NCBI GenBank assembly: GCA_039180675.1
Contig: JBCDDC010000014.1
Coordinates: forward strand, 1 to 64,000
DNA: 64,000 nt
Source of the DNA: Thermohalobaculum sp039180675
Lineage (GTDB): Bacteria; Pseudomonadota; Alphaproteobacteria; Rhodobacterales; Rhodobacteraceae
Direction of reading: 5' to 3'
Shown: positions 36,478-45,576 of the stretch, piece after piece
How positions within the stretch are numbered: position 1 is the stretch's first letter
Layout of the letters: the number at the start of each line of letters is the position of its first letter
Position numbers and translations under genes: made by a program
Notes under the pieces: model-generated
The model's input: only the letters and a program-made list of their open reading frames with translations
The model's database searches: none
What the model was told of the DNA's origin: nothing

Positions 36478-37319
36478 AGCCCCGTGAAGTTTCGTGCGTT
36501 GGCGAGCGACGGGATCTTGCGGCGGGCCTCGTCGACCGCGGTGAGGTCGAGATCGACCAAGGTGACGCCAATGCCCTCGCCTGCATCGGCGAGGACGCGG
36601 CCCCAGGGGTCGATGGCGATGGAGTGGCCGTAGGTCTCGCGCGTGCGGCCTCGCGTGGCCTTGTGCGTGCCCCATTGGGCCGGGGCGAGCATGAAGGAGC
36701 CAGTCTCGATGGCGCGGGCGCGGAGCAGTGTCTCCCAATGGGCCTGGCCGGTGGAGACCGTGAAGGCGGAGGGGGCGGTGAGGATCTGCGCTCCGCCCTC
36801 GGCTAGCGCGCGGTAGAGTGCGGGGAAGCGCATGTCGTAGCAGATGGTCAGGCCGATGCTGCCGAGCGCGGTTTCGGCAACGACCGCCGTCTCGCCCGGG
36901 CGGTAGCCTTTGGACTCGCGGTAGCTTTCACCCTCGCCCAGTTCGACATCGAACATGTGGATCTTGTCGTAACGTGCGAGGATGCTGCCCGCCGGGCCGA
37001 TCAGGAAGGAGCGGTTGACGAAGCGGCCCTCAGGGTCGTCGGATTTGAGCGCCAGTGAGCCGATGATCAGGTGGATGCCGGTCTCCGCCGCCACATCGCG
37101 GAGACGGTCCAGGGTTTGATCCTCGCCTTCTTGCCGCAGAACTTCGCGCTGCCGGGTCCGGCTGGCGGAGACGATGTTGGTGACCTCGGGCGTAATCACC
37201 AGATCCGCGTTGCCGCTGGCGGCTTCGCGGATCAGGCGTTCGGTCTCGGGCAGGTTGGCAGTTGGGTCATCCGATGCGTTGAGCTGGACCAACCCTGCTC
37301 GAACGGGCCCAGCGCGCAT
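36474..37319 (-). CDS. Carbon-nitrogen hydrolase (Nit1/Nit2-like amidase)
   Basis: 281 aa nitrilase-superfamily protein with the catalytic triad E45 (VITPEV), K119 (RYDKIHMFDV) and C160 (LTICYDMRFP). The KIHMFDVELGEGESYRES stretch is typical of Nit1/Nit2 enzymes, which deamidate dead-end products such as deaminated glutathione or 2-oxo-acid amides. It follows grxC by three bases, consistent with a glutathione-repair role. Confidence 0.88.
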   Translation of the reverse strand: MRAGPVRAGLVQLNASDDPTANLPETERLIREAASGNADLVITPEVTNIVSASRTRQREVLRQEGEDQTLDRLRDVAAETGIHLIIGSLALKSDDPEGRFVNRSFLIGPAGSILARYDKIHMFDVELGEGESYRESKGYRPGETAVVAETALGSIGLTICYDMRFPALYRALAEGGAQILTAPSAFTVSTGQAHWETLLRARAIETGSFMLAPAQWGTHKATRGRTRETYGHSIAIDPWGRVLADAGEGIGVTLVDLDLTAVDEARRKIPSLANARNFTGL

Positions 37320-37322
37320 TGC

Positions 37323-37580
37323 TTAGGCGGCGAGGAGCGGGTCGAGCTTGCCCGCGCGCTCCAGCGCATGCAGTTCGTCGCACCCGCCCACATGGGTCTC
37401 ACCGATGAAGATCTGCGGCACGGTGCGGGCGCCATTTGCGCGCTCGGTCATCTGGGCACGCTTGGCAGTGTTGCCCATCACGTTGATTTCCTTGTAGCTC
37501 AGCCCCTTCGCTGTCAGCAGGCGTTTGGCCATGATGCAATAGGGGCAGATCGGGGTGGTGTAGATCTCAATCGGTTTCAT
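37323..37580 (-). CDS. grxC: Glutaredoxin 3
   Basis: 85 aa dithiol glutaredoxin. Redox motif CPYC at residues 12-15, TVPQIFIGETHVGGCDEL with the cis-Pro and GSH-binding residues. Start ATG 37580 lies inside the end of comF (14-base overlap), so translation is coupled. Confidence 0.95.
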   Translation of the reverse strand: MKPIEIYTTPICPYCIMAKRLLTAKGLSYKEINVMGNTAKRAQMTERANGARTVPQIFIGETHVGGCDELHALERAGKLDPLLAA

Positions 37581-38388
37581 TGTCTGGGTCCTCATGCGCC
37601 TCAACGGGCGGCACATAAGGTTTCTCCTCGAAATTCACTAGGGCGCTCACGAGGACGTCAACACCGGCGGCACCCCCTTCCAAGCACACCCTTGTGGCCG
37701 CTGCAAGGGTGGCGCCGGTGGTGAGCACGTCGTCGATCAGCAGGACACGCTTGCCGGGGAGGGTGCGTCGGCCATGCGGGCTTAGCGTCAGGGCCTTTTC
37801 GATGTTCTCGATCCGGGCCGCGCGGTTCTTGCCGTCCTGCGGCGGGGTGCGGCGGGTGCGGCGGAGGAGATCCGGGGCGAAGGCGGCGTGCCGCTCGCCA
37901 AGGCGGCAGATCTTGCGGGCAAGCTCTCCGGCCTGGTTGTAGCGGCGCTTGAGCATCCGGGTCCAATGCAACGGGATCGGGGCGATCAGGTTGGCCTCGG
38001 CCACCAATTCAGGCCCGGCGGTGAGCATCCAGCGCGCCAGCGAGGGCACGAGATCGAGCCGGTCGCCGTGTTTCAGGCTGAGGATCAGGCGCCGCCCGGT
38101 GCCGTCATAGCGGAAGGCGGCGCGGCCACGCTGCCACGGTTGGGCGTAGATTGTGCAGATGTCGCAGCGGAACTCCGTCTCCTCCGGCATCAGACCGGGG
38201 ATCTCGCGCCCGCAGCTCCGGCAGCGGGGGCCGGTGAGAAAGGCGAGCTCCGCCCAGGCCTCGGGCGCCAGCGCGCCCTGCGCCGTCACCTCCTGACCGC
38301 TGACCGGGCAGATCGGCGGGATCAGGGTGTCGAGGATCGCACCCGCGCGGGAGGTCGTGCCGGAATGTGCCAGTTTGCCCATCGCCAT
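37567..38388 (-). CDS. comF: ComF-family phosphoribosyltransferase-like protein
   Basis: 273 aa from ATG 38388 (or the next ATG, 38382); 115 extra upstream codons rejected. N-terminal zinc-finger cysteines CPVSG...CRSCG...CDIC, then a type I phosphoribosyltransferase signature VLLIDDVLTTGATLAAA near the C-terminus. ComF/GntX proteins are linked to DNA uptake or nucleotide salvage; exact role unknown. First gene of comF-grxC-nitrilase. Confidence 0.9.
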   Translation of the reverse strand: MAMGKLAHSGTTSRAGAILDTLIPPICPVSGQEVTAQGALAPEAWAELAFLTGPRCRSCGREIPGLMPEETEFRCDICTIYAQPWQRGRAAFRYDGTGRRLILSLKHGDRLDLVPSLARWMLTAGPELVAEANLIAPIPLHWTRMLKRRYNQAGELARKICRLGERHAAFAPDLLRRTRRTPPQDGKNRAARIENIEKALTLSPHGRRTLPGKRVLLIDDVLTTGATLAAATRVCLEGGAAGVDVLVSALVNFEEKPYVPPVEAHEDPDNETD

Positions 38389-38432
38389 GGCGCGATCCTG
38401 CCATATAACCGGAGCGGAGGGAGTTAACGGCC

Positions 38433-39347
38433 ATGGCGGGCGCGGAGCGTACCCTGTTCGATTTCGAGGCGTTGCGGCGGCATCGCGACCGTGCGGCGGG
38501 TTTGGGCCTGGCTGCTGGCGCGGATTTCTTGCATCGGGCGGCCGCCCGGTCTTTGGCCGAACGTCTGCGTGACGTGCCACGCCGCTTTGATCGCGCCGTG
38601 CTGATCGGTGCGGGCGCCGGGGCGGCGGCCGAGGTGCTGGTCCCTGCGCTTGGCGATGCCACGCTGGAGGCGTTCGAACCGTCGCCGGCGCTTGCGGCCC
38701 GCTCTGGTACCGCAATTCTGGAGGGCGAGACACTACCTCTGGAGGCCGGGTCAGCCGATCTCGCCCTCTCGCTCCTGCTGCTCCACCACCTGAACGACCC
38801 CGTCGGCCATCTGATCCAGCTCAGGCGTGCCCTGCGGCCGGATAGCCTGATGCTCGCGGCGATGTTCGGCGGACAGACCCTGCATGAGCTGCGCAGCGCC
38901 TTTGCCGAGGCAGAGGCGGAGTTGCGCGGCGGGCTGAGCCCCCGGGTCGCGCCGATGGGCGAGATCCGGGATCTGGGCGGCCTGTTGCAGCGGGCTGGCC
39001 TCGAGATGCCGGTGGCCGACAGCGAGCGGGTCGACGTAACCTACGAGACCCCGCTGCATCTGATGCGCGACTTGCGCGCAATGGGTGAGACAAGTGTGCT
39101 TTCCGCCCGGCCGCGCGGCGGGCTGAGACGGGATCTCCTGGCGCGAATGTCCGAGATTTACCGGATGCATTTCCTGGCGGGGCACGATCGGGTGCGCGCG
39201 ACCTTTGAGATCGTCTACCTCACTGGCTGGTCGCCGGGGCCCGGTCAACCTGAACCCCTGCGCCCGGGCAGCGCCGGAGCCCGGCTGGCCGATGCGCTGG
39301 GAACGCAGGAACGCCCGGCAGGCGAGAAAGCGCCCCGCAAGACATAG
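38433..39347 (+). CDS. Class I SAM-dependent methyltransferase (BioC/NDUFAF5-like)
   Basis: 304 aa. SAM-binding motif I is AVLIGAGAGAAAEVL (about residues 55-69), an acidic residue follows in LEAFEPSP, and LALSLLLLHHLNDP is motif IV. C-terminal phrases (RRDLLARMSEIYRMHF, FEIVYLTGW) match the NDUFAF5/BioC-like group that sits beside comF in many alphaproteobacteria. Divergent from comF. Confidence 0.88.
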   Translation: MAGAERTLFDFEALRRHRDRAAGLGLAAGADFLHRAAARSLAERLRDVPRRFDRAVLIGAGAGAAAEVLVPALGDATLEAFEPSPALAARSGTAILEGETLPLEAGSADLALSLLLLHHLNDPVGHLIQLRRALRPDSLMLAAMFGGQTLHELRSAFAEAEAELRGGLSPRVAPMGEIRDLGGLLQRAGLEMPVADSERVDVTYETPLHLMRDLRAMGETSVLSARPRGGLRRDLLARMSEIYRMHFLAGHDRVRATFEIVYLTGWSPGPGQPEPLRPGSAGARLADALGTQERPAGEKAPRKT

Positions 39348-40292
39348 AGCGCTGGATGAGCCGGATGTTCTGCGGTGCCTCATCCTGGGCACGCCGACGG
39401 TTGCCTTGCCACCCGCCGCCAACCTATAAGGCACTCCGGCAATCGCCTTACCGCCTCCGGGACGCAACGAACCACCTCGTTAGATGAGTGCTTGTTAACA
39501 TACCGCTTCCAATCGGCATTCCGATCCGCGGGCGTTGTGTGGTGGTAAGACCTCAGCCTTCCTAGCTGACGATATCTCCTTCACCGCGTATCCTGCTACT
39601 GCACCAAACGTGTCCTGATTGGGCGGCGCCCAGCGATATCAGCTGCCATTGCGCGTCAGACGGCGCTTGGCTTTGCACTTGAGATCGGGCGAGGAGCTGG
39701 AGAAGCGCTCGAGATCGGAGCTCCTCGCCTTGAAACCGCGATGGAAGACTATCCAACTTGCCCCAAGCTGCGGTCTGAGGATCACAACGAGGGCGTGAGG
39801 GGGTAGTTCGCACTACATCGCTCCAATTGGATGCCGCTACCCTTCGACGAGATTACAGAGGCCATGGCGTTCGAACAACACCGCTCGATGATCGGGACAC
39901 CCTCTGGGGCCAATCATGTCATGCGAGCCTCTCGAGCTGTCCGGGACCACGCGCGGCGGGGAGAAATTGGAGAGTGGGGGGGTATCAAAGTGCATTCCGA
40001 TCTCCGCTTTGACCAGTAGGCTGGATTTCAATCCCACGCAGTCTTATGGGCAGCTTGCCGACCCATTGCGGAACTTGGTGGGCCACACACGATCCTTCAC
40101 CAGCATTCCTGTTTCTGGATATTTGCTGCAGGCGCGAAGAAACAAGGGGAAATGTGGGCAGGGCTGGCGCATCCCGGACCTTGGCATGATCCGCAGCGTC
40201 GGACCGTTTCAGGGCTGAATGGTCTTGCGCCAAGAGCTCACTAATTGTCGGCGGGGACAGCTGCCAATTGATTAGGCCTCACCCAAGGTGCG
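39348..40292. other. Non-coding region holding a tRNA-Gly fragment; left edge of putative island
   Basis: No supported gene. Contains the tRNA-Gly 5' fragment at 39528-39572. Composition drops from the GC-rich methyltransferase gene to mixed AT-richer DNA beyond the fragment. Confidence 0.6.
39528..39572 (+). repeat. tRNA-Gly 5' fragment (probable attachment-site scar)
   Basis: 45 nt match the first 45 nt of the complete tRNA-Gly at 55877 in 42 positions, including D-arm and the whole anticodon stem-loop (CTTCCTA instead of CTTCCAA). The T-arm and acceptor 3' half are missing, so it cannot fold into a tRNA. Same orientation as the complete gene. Confidence 0.85.
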
Positions 40293-40646
40293 TCACTTCG
40301 ATGACGCGTCATTTTCCAAGAGTTCGATGGCGACCAACTGGGCATCAAGCAACACACTCTTCAAACGAGGTTTTCCGGTGCTCCCGGCATAATCGGCGAG
40401 GTCTCCGAGCGTAGCAACGACCCAGTGACTCTCTAAGGTAACTGTAGAAACTGGTGCTCCGGCAGCGTCAACATTCACCAACCACAAGAGACGCTGGAGG
40501 GCCCACTCCCGTCTTTGAAGCCCCTCGCGATCAAGACAATCCGAGCTGGCGCAGACGATATCCGACAAGCAATAGAAATCGGCGATCAGTTCAAGAGCAT
40601 CTCTCTTCTGGTCCCGGTTTTGGGCCTGCTTGAGTTCGTTTGCCAT
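40293..40646 (-). CDS. Hypothetical protein
   Basis: 117 aa from ATG 40646 (MANELKQAQN). Helix-rich, with LELIADFYCLSDIVCASSDC and RLLWLVNVDAAG. No family recognised and the ribosome site is weak. It is divergent from the winged-helix/TPR regulator, which raises the chance that it is real. Confidence 0.45.
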   Translation of the reverse strand: MANELKQAQNRDQKRDALELIADFYCLSDIVCASSDCLDREGLQRREWALQRLLWLVNVDAAGAPVSTVTLESHWVVATLGDLADYAGSTGKPRLKSVLLDAQLVAIELLENDASSK

Positions 40647-40892
40647 GGATCTCGACCGTGTCTCTTTGCAGTGCGCAGAATCCCAGAAATCCTTTGGCGT
40701 TGCAGTACGTGCCCCGTACGGACACGCACTTCGGAGTGTGAGCATTCGCTTGATGAAAGAGATCCAAGAGCAAAGAAGTCCTTGCACATCCCAAAGCGCC
40801 TGGGTCAGCCTCAATTCCTGAACGGAGGAAGATCGTTAAAAGTTCTCCGTCGGTGTTCGAATTCAACATTGACGTCGCTTCAGGACATTAGA

Positions 40893-42563
40893 ATGCCAAT
40901 GCGAGTTAAGATGACCGATCAGACAAGCGATCTGGTGACAGAATCTCTTTCCAGGATCGAAGCAAGTGGGAGGCTGGGTACCCGATCACGATTGCCCAAG
41001 CTGCTCGATTTTCTGGTTTCAGAGGAGCTCGAAGGACGAGGAGATCGGATATCAGAATACAGCATTGGGATTGATGCGCTCAATCGGGGCGACAGTTTCG
41101 ATCCAAGCTCTGACAGTATTGTCAGAACAGAGATGAACAGATTGCGACAAGCGCTCGAATTGTACTACGGCGCAGAAGGCGCTTCTGATCCAATCAAGAT
41201 TGAAGTGCCGAAAGGAACCTATCGTCCAAAAATTACCCATCGTCAGACGACAAATCGGTCGAAAGCCGCTCATCCAATAATACTTGGTACCATAGCCCTC
41301 TTGGTAGCGTGCGGCGTCTTCGCCTTCATTCAGTCTAACCCAGAGACCAGGCAGGCCTCCTTCGATGGACCACGCCTTTTGGTGAAGCCCTTCGCGCCGA
41401 TTGATCCCGCCTCACGAACTCGCGGACTTGCCAATGGTCTTACTTTCGAGCTGATCACCGACCTGACGCAGTATTCTTGGCTGGCTGTTTCAAAGCTTTC
41501 CACAGATGTCGATCCTGAAGGAATAGCAATATCAGAAGCCGACTTCCTTTTAGATGGAGAAGTAGAGGTGGTTGATGATCAATTAGTAGTGACTTCAAGC
41601 CTGGCCGTTTATCCAAATTTGGATGTGGTTTGGACTAGTAGACTAGAGCGCGCATTCAAGCCAAGCGATATCATCGCGGCAAAGCGGGAAATCTCATTCG
41701 AGATTGCCAAAGTGCTAGGAAATTCTCGAGGAATTGTTCCAAGCTTGATTGTATCGCATCGCGCTAAACTCGACGATGTTACGATGGAGAGTTTTTCATG
41801 CCTTATGGATATACATGAGTACTGGGAGTCTCCAACAGTAGAACTACATAAGAACATGCGGGAGTGTTTACTCAAGGCTGTTGATCGGGATCCTCTGTTC
41901 GCGGAAGCTTGGGCGGCACTTGCGTTTATCTTTATCGATGAGGGTCGTGAGAAACTGAACCCGCGGCCTGGCTTCGATGCATGGGTCGACGCGGATAATG
42001 CTGTCGAAAGAGCTCTTGAGATTGCTCCGTTGAGTTCGATGGTCCTCAACGCGGCAATGACGCTCGAAGTTGCACGCCCAAAGCCGGACTATGCGGCATT
42101 CCGGGCGTACGGTGAGCGTGAGCTGAGCCTCCGCCCAAACAGCGCATTCACACTTGCGAATTTCGGCGCAAAAACTGCGTTGAATGCTGGCCAATGGAAA
42201 GAAGGGATGCTGTTGCACGCGCGTGCACTGGAGCTCGACAAGCATCCTCCCAACTGGTTTTTCTTTGCGCCAGCATATGAATCATTGCTCTTTGGCTCGC
42301 TGAATGACTTCGCGGAAGCGTCGGCGCGGCTCGGGCCTCGGGGCTCAAAGCCAGTTGAGCTCCTACGTGCGATCAGTGCGGCAAAAACAGGTGATACTTC
42401 GGCGTTATCACAGAGCATCGAACTGCTGAAAGACGATGGTATTGTGTCTCGCGAGCTAGCCAAAGACTATGTAAGAGAGCGCAGATTTACCGCAGAATTG
42501 ACGAGCAAGTTGATCGGCGAGATAGAGCTGCTCCCAGAGTTCAGCATTGAGAAACTCGACTGA
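40893..42563 (+). CDS. Winged-helix / transmembrane / TPR-type regulator
   Basis: 556 aa from ATG 40893 (AGGA upstream). Residues 15-115 resemble the N-terminal DNA-binding-like domain of adenylate-cyclase/TPR proteins (LPKLLDFLVSEELEG...ISEYSIGIDALNR..DFDPSSDSIVRTEMNRLRQAL...IEVPKGTYRP pattern). A membrane helix spans about 127-147, followed by a TolB-like region and helical TPR-like repeats (AEAWAALAFIF, ALEIAPLSS). No cyclase catalytic domain. AT-rich relative to the core genome. It may regulate the peptide cluster downstream, by proximity only. Confidence 0.75.
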   Translation: MPMRVKMTDQTSDLVTESLSRIEASGRLGTRSRLPKLLDFLVSEELEGRGDRISEYSIGIDALNRGDSFDPSSDSIVRTEMNRLRQALELYYGAEGASDPIKIEVPKGTYRPKITHRQTTNRSKAAHPIILGTIALLVACGVFAFIQSNPETRQASFDGPRLLVKPFAPIDPASRTRGLANGLTFELITDLTQYSWLAVSKLSTDVDPEGIAISEADFLLDGEVEVVDDQLVVTSSLAVYPNLDVVWTSRLERAFKPSDIIAAKREISFEIAKVLGNSRGIVPSLIVSHRAKLDDVTMESFSCLMDIHEYWESPTVELHKNMRECLLKAVDRDPLFAEAWAALAFIFIDEGREKLNPRPGFDAWVDADNAVERALEIAPLSSMVLNAAMTLEVARPKPDYAAFRAYGERELSLRPNSAFTLANFGAKTALNAGQWKEGMLLHARALELDKHPPNWFFFAPAYESLLFGSLNDFAEASARLGPRGSKPVELLRAISAAKTGDTSALSQSIELLKDDGIVSRELAKDYVRERRFTAELTSKLIGEIELLPEFSIEKLD

Positions 42564-42845
42564 ACCAACGTCTTCAAGGAGGAGCATTTTGACGCGACTC
42601 CAAACGCGTAGCCGGGTTTTGTGCAAGCATCGTGCTGCTCCTGATGGGAGCTTGATCTGGCCGGAATCTCCAAAATGTGGAGGCCAGATCGAGCGGGGCG
42701 ATCTTTTCTGGCTGAAGGCGGTGGTCGGACCTCAATCACGGACCCATGCTGAACGTTGGTGGATCAGTGCATTCTCCGCCGTCCCGTTTGCGATGCCTTT
42801 GGCCGGCCGGAGGTCTGTCTGCTCGACCATTACGGCTGGCGCCGG

Positions 42846-43211
42846 TGGTCGTCATCGGACGGATCGCGTTGTACTGCCATCGCCCAGGCTGTCCGTGACT
42901 GGATCTCTGCGAGCGGCGCGAAGATCGCTTGCATCGAGCCGGGAAGCTCTTGGGGTGAGGCCGTCTACAAATGGATCTGGTGGATCGATTTTAGGTCGAA
43001 CGGCTACTGAGAAAGTTTGAGCGGCTGCCTCCGGGATGAACTCCTGAAAGGAGAAATCTTCTACACGTTGAAGGAGGCTCAGATCGTCATCAACCACTGG
43101 CTCAGGCAGTACAATCACACACGGTCGCATCAGGCGCTCAACATGCGCCCACCAGTTCCGCAAAGTATATTGGAGAAACCCCTGATCAGTGGCCCAGACG
43201 CAGGGGGCTAG
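42846..43211 (+). pseudogene. IS3-family transposase (orfB) remnant
   Basis: Two frames together reproduce the C-terminal part of an IS3-type DDE transposase: AQAVRDWISASGAKIACIEPGSSW (ending near 43010) and then, in another frame, LRDELLKGEIFYTLKEAQIV and YNHTRSHQALNMRPP (43017-43211). The catalytic Asp/Glu context is broken and a frameshift separates the parts. The N-terminal half is absent. Confidence 0.75.
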
Positions 43212-43452
43212 ACAGTATGACGTGGCGATGGAGATCCAAGAAGCGGACATCCGGCGAACGATTCCATAGTCGCGGACGAAGCTCGCATATGCTGGCGGTT
43301 CGTCCGCGAAATCACCAGACCCCAGCAAATCAAGTGCCTGTAGGTCCAAGCTTCTAACCCACCACCAATGCAGACGCCGCTGTATCAATTGTCACTTTCC
43401 TGTCTGACATTCGAAGTTATTGTGCTCCAATCAACCGACGGAGACGAAGACT

Positions 43453-43716
43453 ATGAATGACAAAGACAAGATCGAAGACGGGACTGACATCACAGCTGGC
43501 GCGGAGGAGATCAACGACGAGGATCTGGATCAGGCCGAAGGTGGTTTCTCTCTGTCGGGCGCCTTTACCAAGAAGCTGAATACGACCACGGTCAATACCC
43601 AGTTCTCGCAGGTCAACCTGAACACCAACCAGAACATCGACATACCGGATACAACAGACGACGGAACCTTCCTGCGGACACGTCCGGGTCGGTTCGGCAA
43701 TCCGTACGGCGGCTGA
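43453..43716 (+). CDS. Candidate RiPP precursor peptide with double-glycine leader
   Basis: 87 aa from ATG 43453. Residues 1-31 look like a leader: acidic, ending EEINDEDLDQAEGG, the Asp/Leu-Asp-xx-x-Gly-Gly pattern of Nif11-like/bacteriocin leaders cut after GG. The 56-residue remainder has an Asn/Thr/Gln-rich part (TTTVNTQFSQVNLNTNQN, about 44-61), then IPD, and a basic tail RTRPGRFGNPYGG (75-87). The tail offers RPG for prolyl hydroxylation and an RG-type motif for arginine methylation, matching the two enzymes encoded next. No cysteines. A 2OG oxygenase gene follows 52 bases downstream. Confidence 0.7.
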   Translation: MNDKDKIEDGTDITAGAEEINDEDLDQAEGGFSLSGAFTKKLNTTTVNTQFSQVNLNTNQNIDIPDTTDDGTFLRTRPGRFGNPYGG

Positions 43717-43768
43717 CCCAGTGGGCTCCTGTCGCGCGATCTGAGCGCGTCACCGGATCAGCGAACTT

Positions 43769-44401
43769 ATGTCTGGCCAAGCCCCGGCATATCTTTTGTC
43801 GGCCAACCCCGTTGTGGGCGTGGCCGACGCCTTCCTCGCCGAGGCAGATCGCAAGCGGTTGATCTGGCTGGCCAAGGATCGCTTGCAGCGCGCGCAGATC
43901 GGATCGGAAACCAAAGTCCTCGAGACCTCTGAGGCGCGCAGCAACTCGGACGCATACCTGGCCCCGACCGACGTGCCCGAGGCAGCAGCTCTGATGGCCC
44001 GGATCGCTCCAATTGTCGGTCTATCCGCAAGCCATGGAGAGGGAGTTTCGGTGTTGCGGTACACTGCAGGCCAGGAGTTCAAGCCGCATGTGGACGGGAT
44101 CTGGTCCGGCGCCAGCGAAATGGCTCGCACCCAGTTCGAGGCGGATGGTGGTCAGCGGCTGTTCACAACCATCGTCTATCTGAACGCTGTGGACGGCGGA
44201 GGGGCTACAGTCTTTCCTAGGTTGAATCTGAATGTGCCGCCCAATCCTGGTCGGCTGCTCTTGTTCGCCAACTCGGCCGCAGGCAGCAGCGATGTCACCC
44301 CTGAGGCGATACATGCCGCGGAGCCCGTGACAAAGGGCGAGAAATGGGCAGCCGTTTGTTGGTGGCGGGAGCGCGCGTTTGCGGGCTCAGCCCATCGATA
44401 G
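43769..44401 (+). CDS. Prolyl-4-hydroxylase-like 2OG-Fe(II) dioxygenase
   Basis: 210 aa, P4Hc-type fold. Iron ligands H107 and D109 (FKPHVDG) and H182 (EAIHAAEPV), 2-oxoglutarate-binding K192 in KGEKWAAVCWWRE. ARSNSDAYL (56-64) corresponds to the substrate-binding RTS-type loop of collagen/HIF prolyl hydroxylases. No signal peptide. Placed between the candidate precursor and an arginine methyltransferase, so the precursor is the probable substrate; a prolyl or possibly asparaginyl target is inference. Confidence 0.88.
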   Translation: MSGQAPAYLLSANPVVGVADAFLAEADRKRLIWLAKDRLQRAQIGSETKVLETSEARSNSDAYLAPTDVPEAAALMARIAPIVGLSASHGEGVSVLRYTAGQEFKPHVDGIWSGASEMARTQFEADGGQRLFTTIVYLNAVDGGGATVFPRLNLNVPPNPGRLLLFANSAAGSSDVTPEAIHAAEPVTKGEKWAAVCWWRERAFAGSAHR

Positions 44402-44406
44402 CCTGA

Positions 44407-45576
44407 ATGCGCATCTGGAGTAGTGCGACTGACATGCAAAGACCGCTTTCCCATCCGATCCCGCTGGCGAGTGATGGCGCGGACTTCCCCGAGGCGCTCC
44501 GGGCAGAGGCCATCGGCCTCCTAGAGCGGTCTGACGGGCAGCGAATGGTCGCCGAGCTTTTGGTCCAGGCCGCTGCCACCGGGCAGCCCTTGGAGCTGCT
44601 CGCCGAGGCAGCAATTGCCCTGCGTGGTGCATACCCGATGGATCGGGCAGTATGGGGGGCGACTGACGATCTGGTCTATTCCCAAGTGCCGAAATGGCAC
44701 TGGTCCATGTTGCGCGACAGAGAGCGGAGCCGTGCGTATCGGCGGGCAATCGAGATGTGTGTACAGCCGGGAATGCTTGTGCTCGAGATCGGAACCGGGA
44801 CCGGAATTCTGGCCATGATGGCTGCCAGAGTTGGAGCCGGGCATGTCTACACGGTCGAGGCAAATCCCCTGCTGGCAAAGATCGCTGAACAGTGCGTCGC
44901 GCAGAACGGGCTCTCCGACAGGATCACTGTGCTTGCCAAGCATTCCACCGAAATCCGCATCGGGCAGGACATCCCGCACCGATGCGATCTTCTGGTGCAC
45001 GAGATTCTCTCCTCTACCGTGCTGGGCGAAGGGCTTGCGCCCACGCTGCATCACGCGATTGCTCACTTGCTTGTGCCGGATGCGCCGCTCTTACCCGAGT
45101 TTATCGGGATAGAAGCCGTGTTGTCGGGCGACATGACCGAAACGGACACGCCGTGGTGGAGCGTCGAGAGCTTCGACTTGGCTCCTCTGGCGCTTCTTGA
45201 TGCGGCGAGCCATGGGATTCCAGGCAAGGCGCCACGCAAGAGGCTGTCCAATCCCGTTGGTGTCGCTGAGATCAATCTGCGCGGGCCGGATCTGATGCAA
45301 TCGCGCTGCTTCACCGGACCGCTGGAAGCGAGCAAAAACGGCATTGTGGCCGGTGTCGAGCAGTGGATGAAGGTGTGTTTCCCTGGGGGTGTCACTCTGA
45401 GCAGCGACGATCCTGACTCTCACTGGGGCACCAGCTATCATCCGTTCGGCGCGTCACGCGATGTCACGCCGGGAGAGAAGCTCGAGATCGAAGTGGTCGT
45501 GGACAGCAGGACTGTCTCGATTGTGCTGAGCCCGATGCTCAGCACCCCAGCACCCGGATGGACCACGGGGATTTGA
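44407..45576 (+). CDS. PRMT7/9-like protein arginine methyltransferase
   Basis: 389 aa (ATG 44434 is an alternative start, with GGAG 13 bases before it). WHWSMLRDRERSRAYRRAI (97-115) is the PRMT7-type N-terminal helix; motif I VLEIGTGTGIL (125-135), SAM-ribose acid E151 in VEANP, and a double-E loop with E199 (VHEILSS) and E208 (LGEGLAPT). The C-terminal beta-barrel region follows (GVTLSSDDPDSHWG...). Protein arginine methyltransferases are uncommon in bacteria. It starts five bases after the oxygenase stop, so the two are one operon. Confidence 0.85.
   Translation: MRIWSSATDMQRPLSHPIPLASDGADFPEALRAEAIGLLERSDGQRMVAELLVQAAATGQPLELLAEAAIALRGAYPMDRAVWGATDDLVYSQVPKWHWSMLRDRERSRAYRRAIEMCVQPGMLVLEIGTGTGILAMMAARVGAGHVYTVEANPLLAKIAEQCVAQNGLSDRITVLAKHSTEIRIGQDIPHRCDLLVHEILSSTVLGEGLAPTLHHAIAHLLVPDAPLLPEFIGIEAVLSGDMTETDTPWWSVESFDLAPLALLDAASHGIPGKAPRKRLSNPVGVAEINLRGPDLMQSRCFTGPLEASKNGIVAGVEQWMKVCFPGGVTLSSDDPDSHWGTSYHPFGASRDVTPGEKLEIEVVVDSRTVSIVLSPMLSTPAPGWTTGI

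Noticed and set aside
39827..40218. Short plus-strand frames in the island edge
   Set aside because: No ribosome site, no similarity, mutually overlapping.
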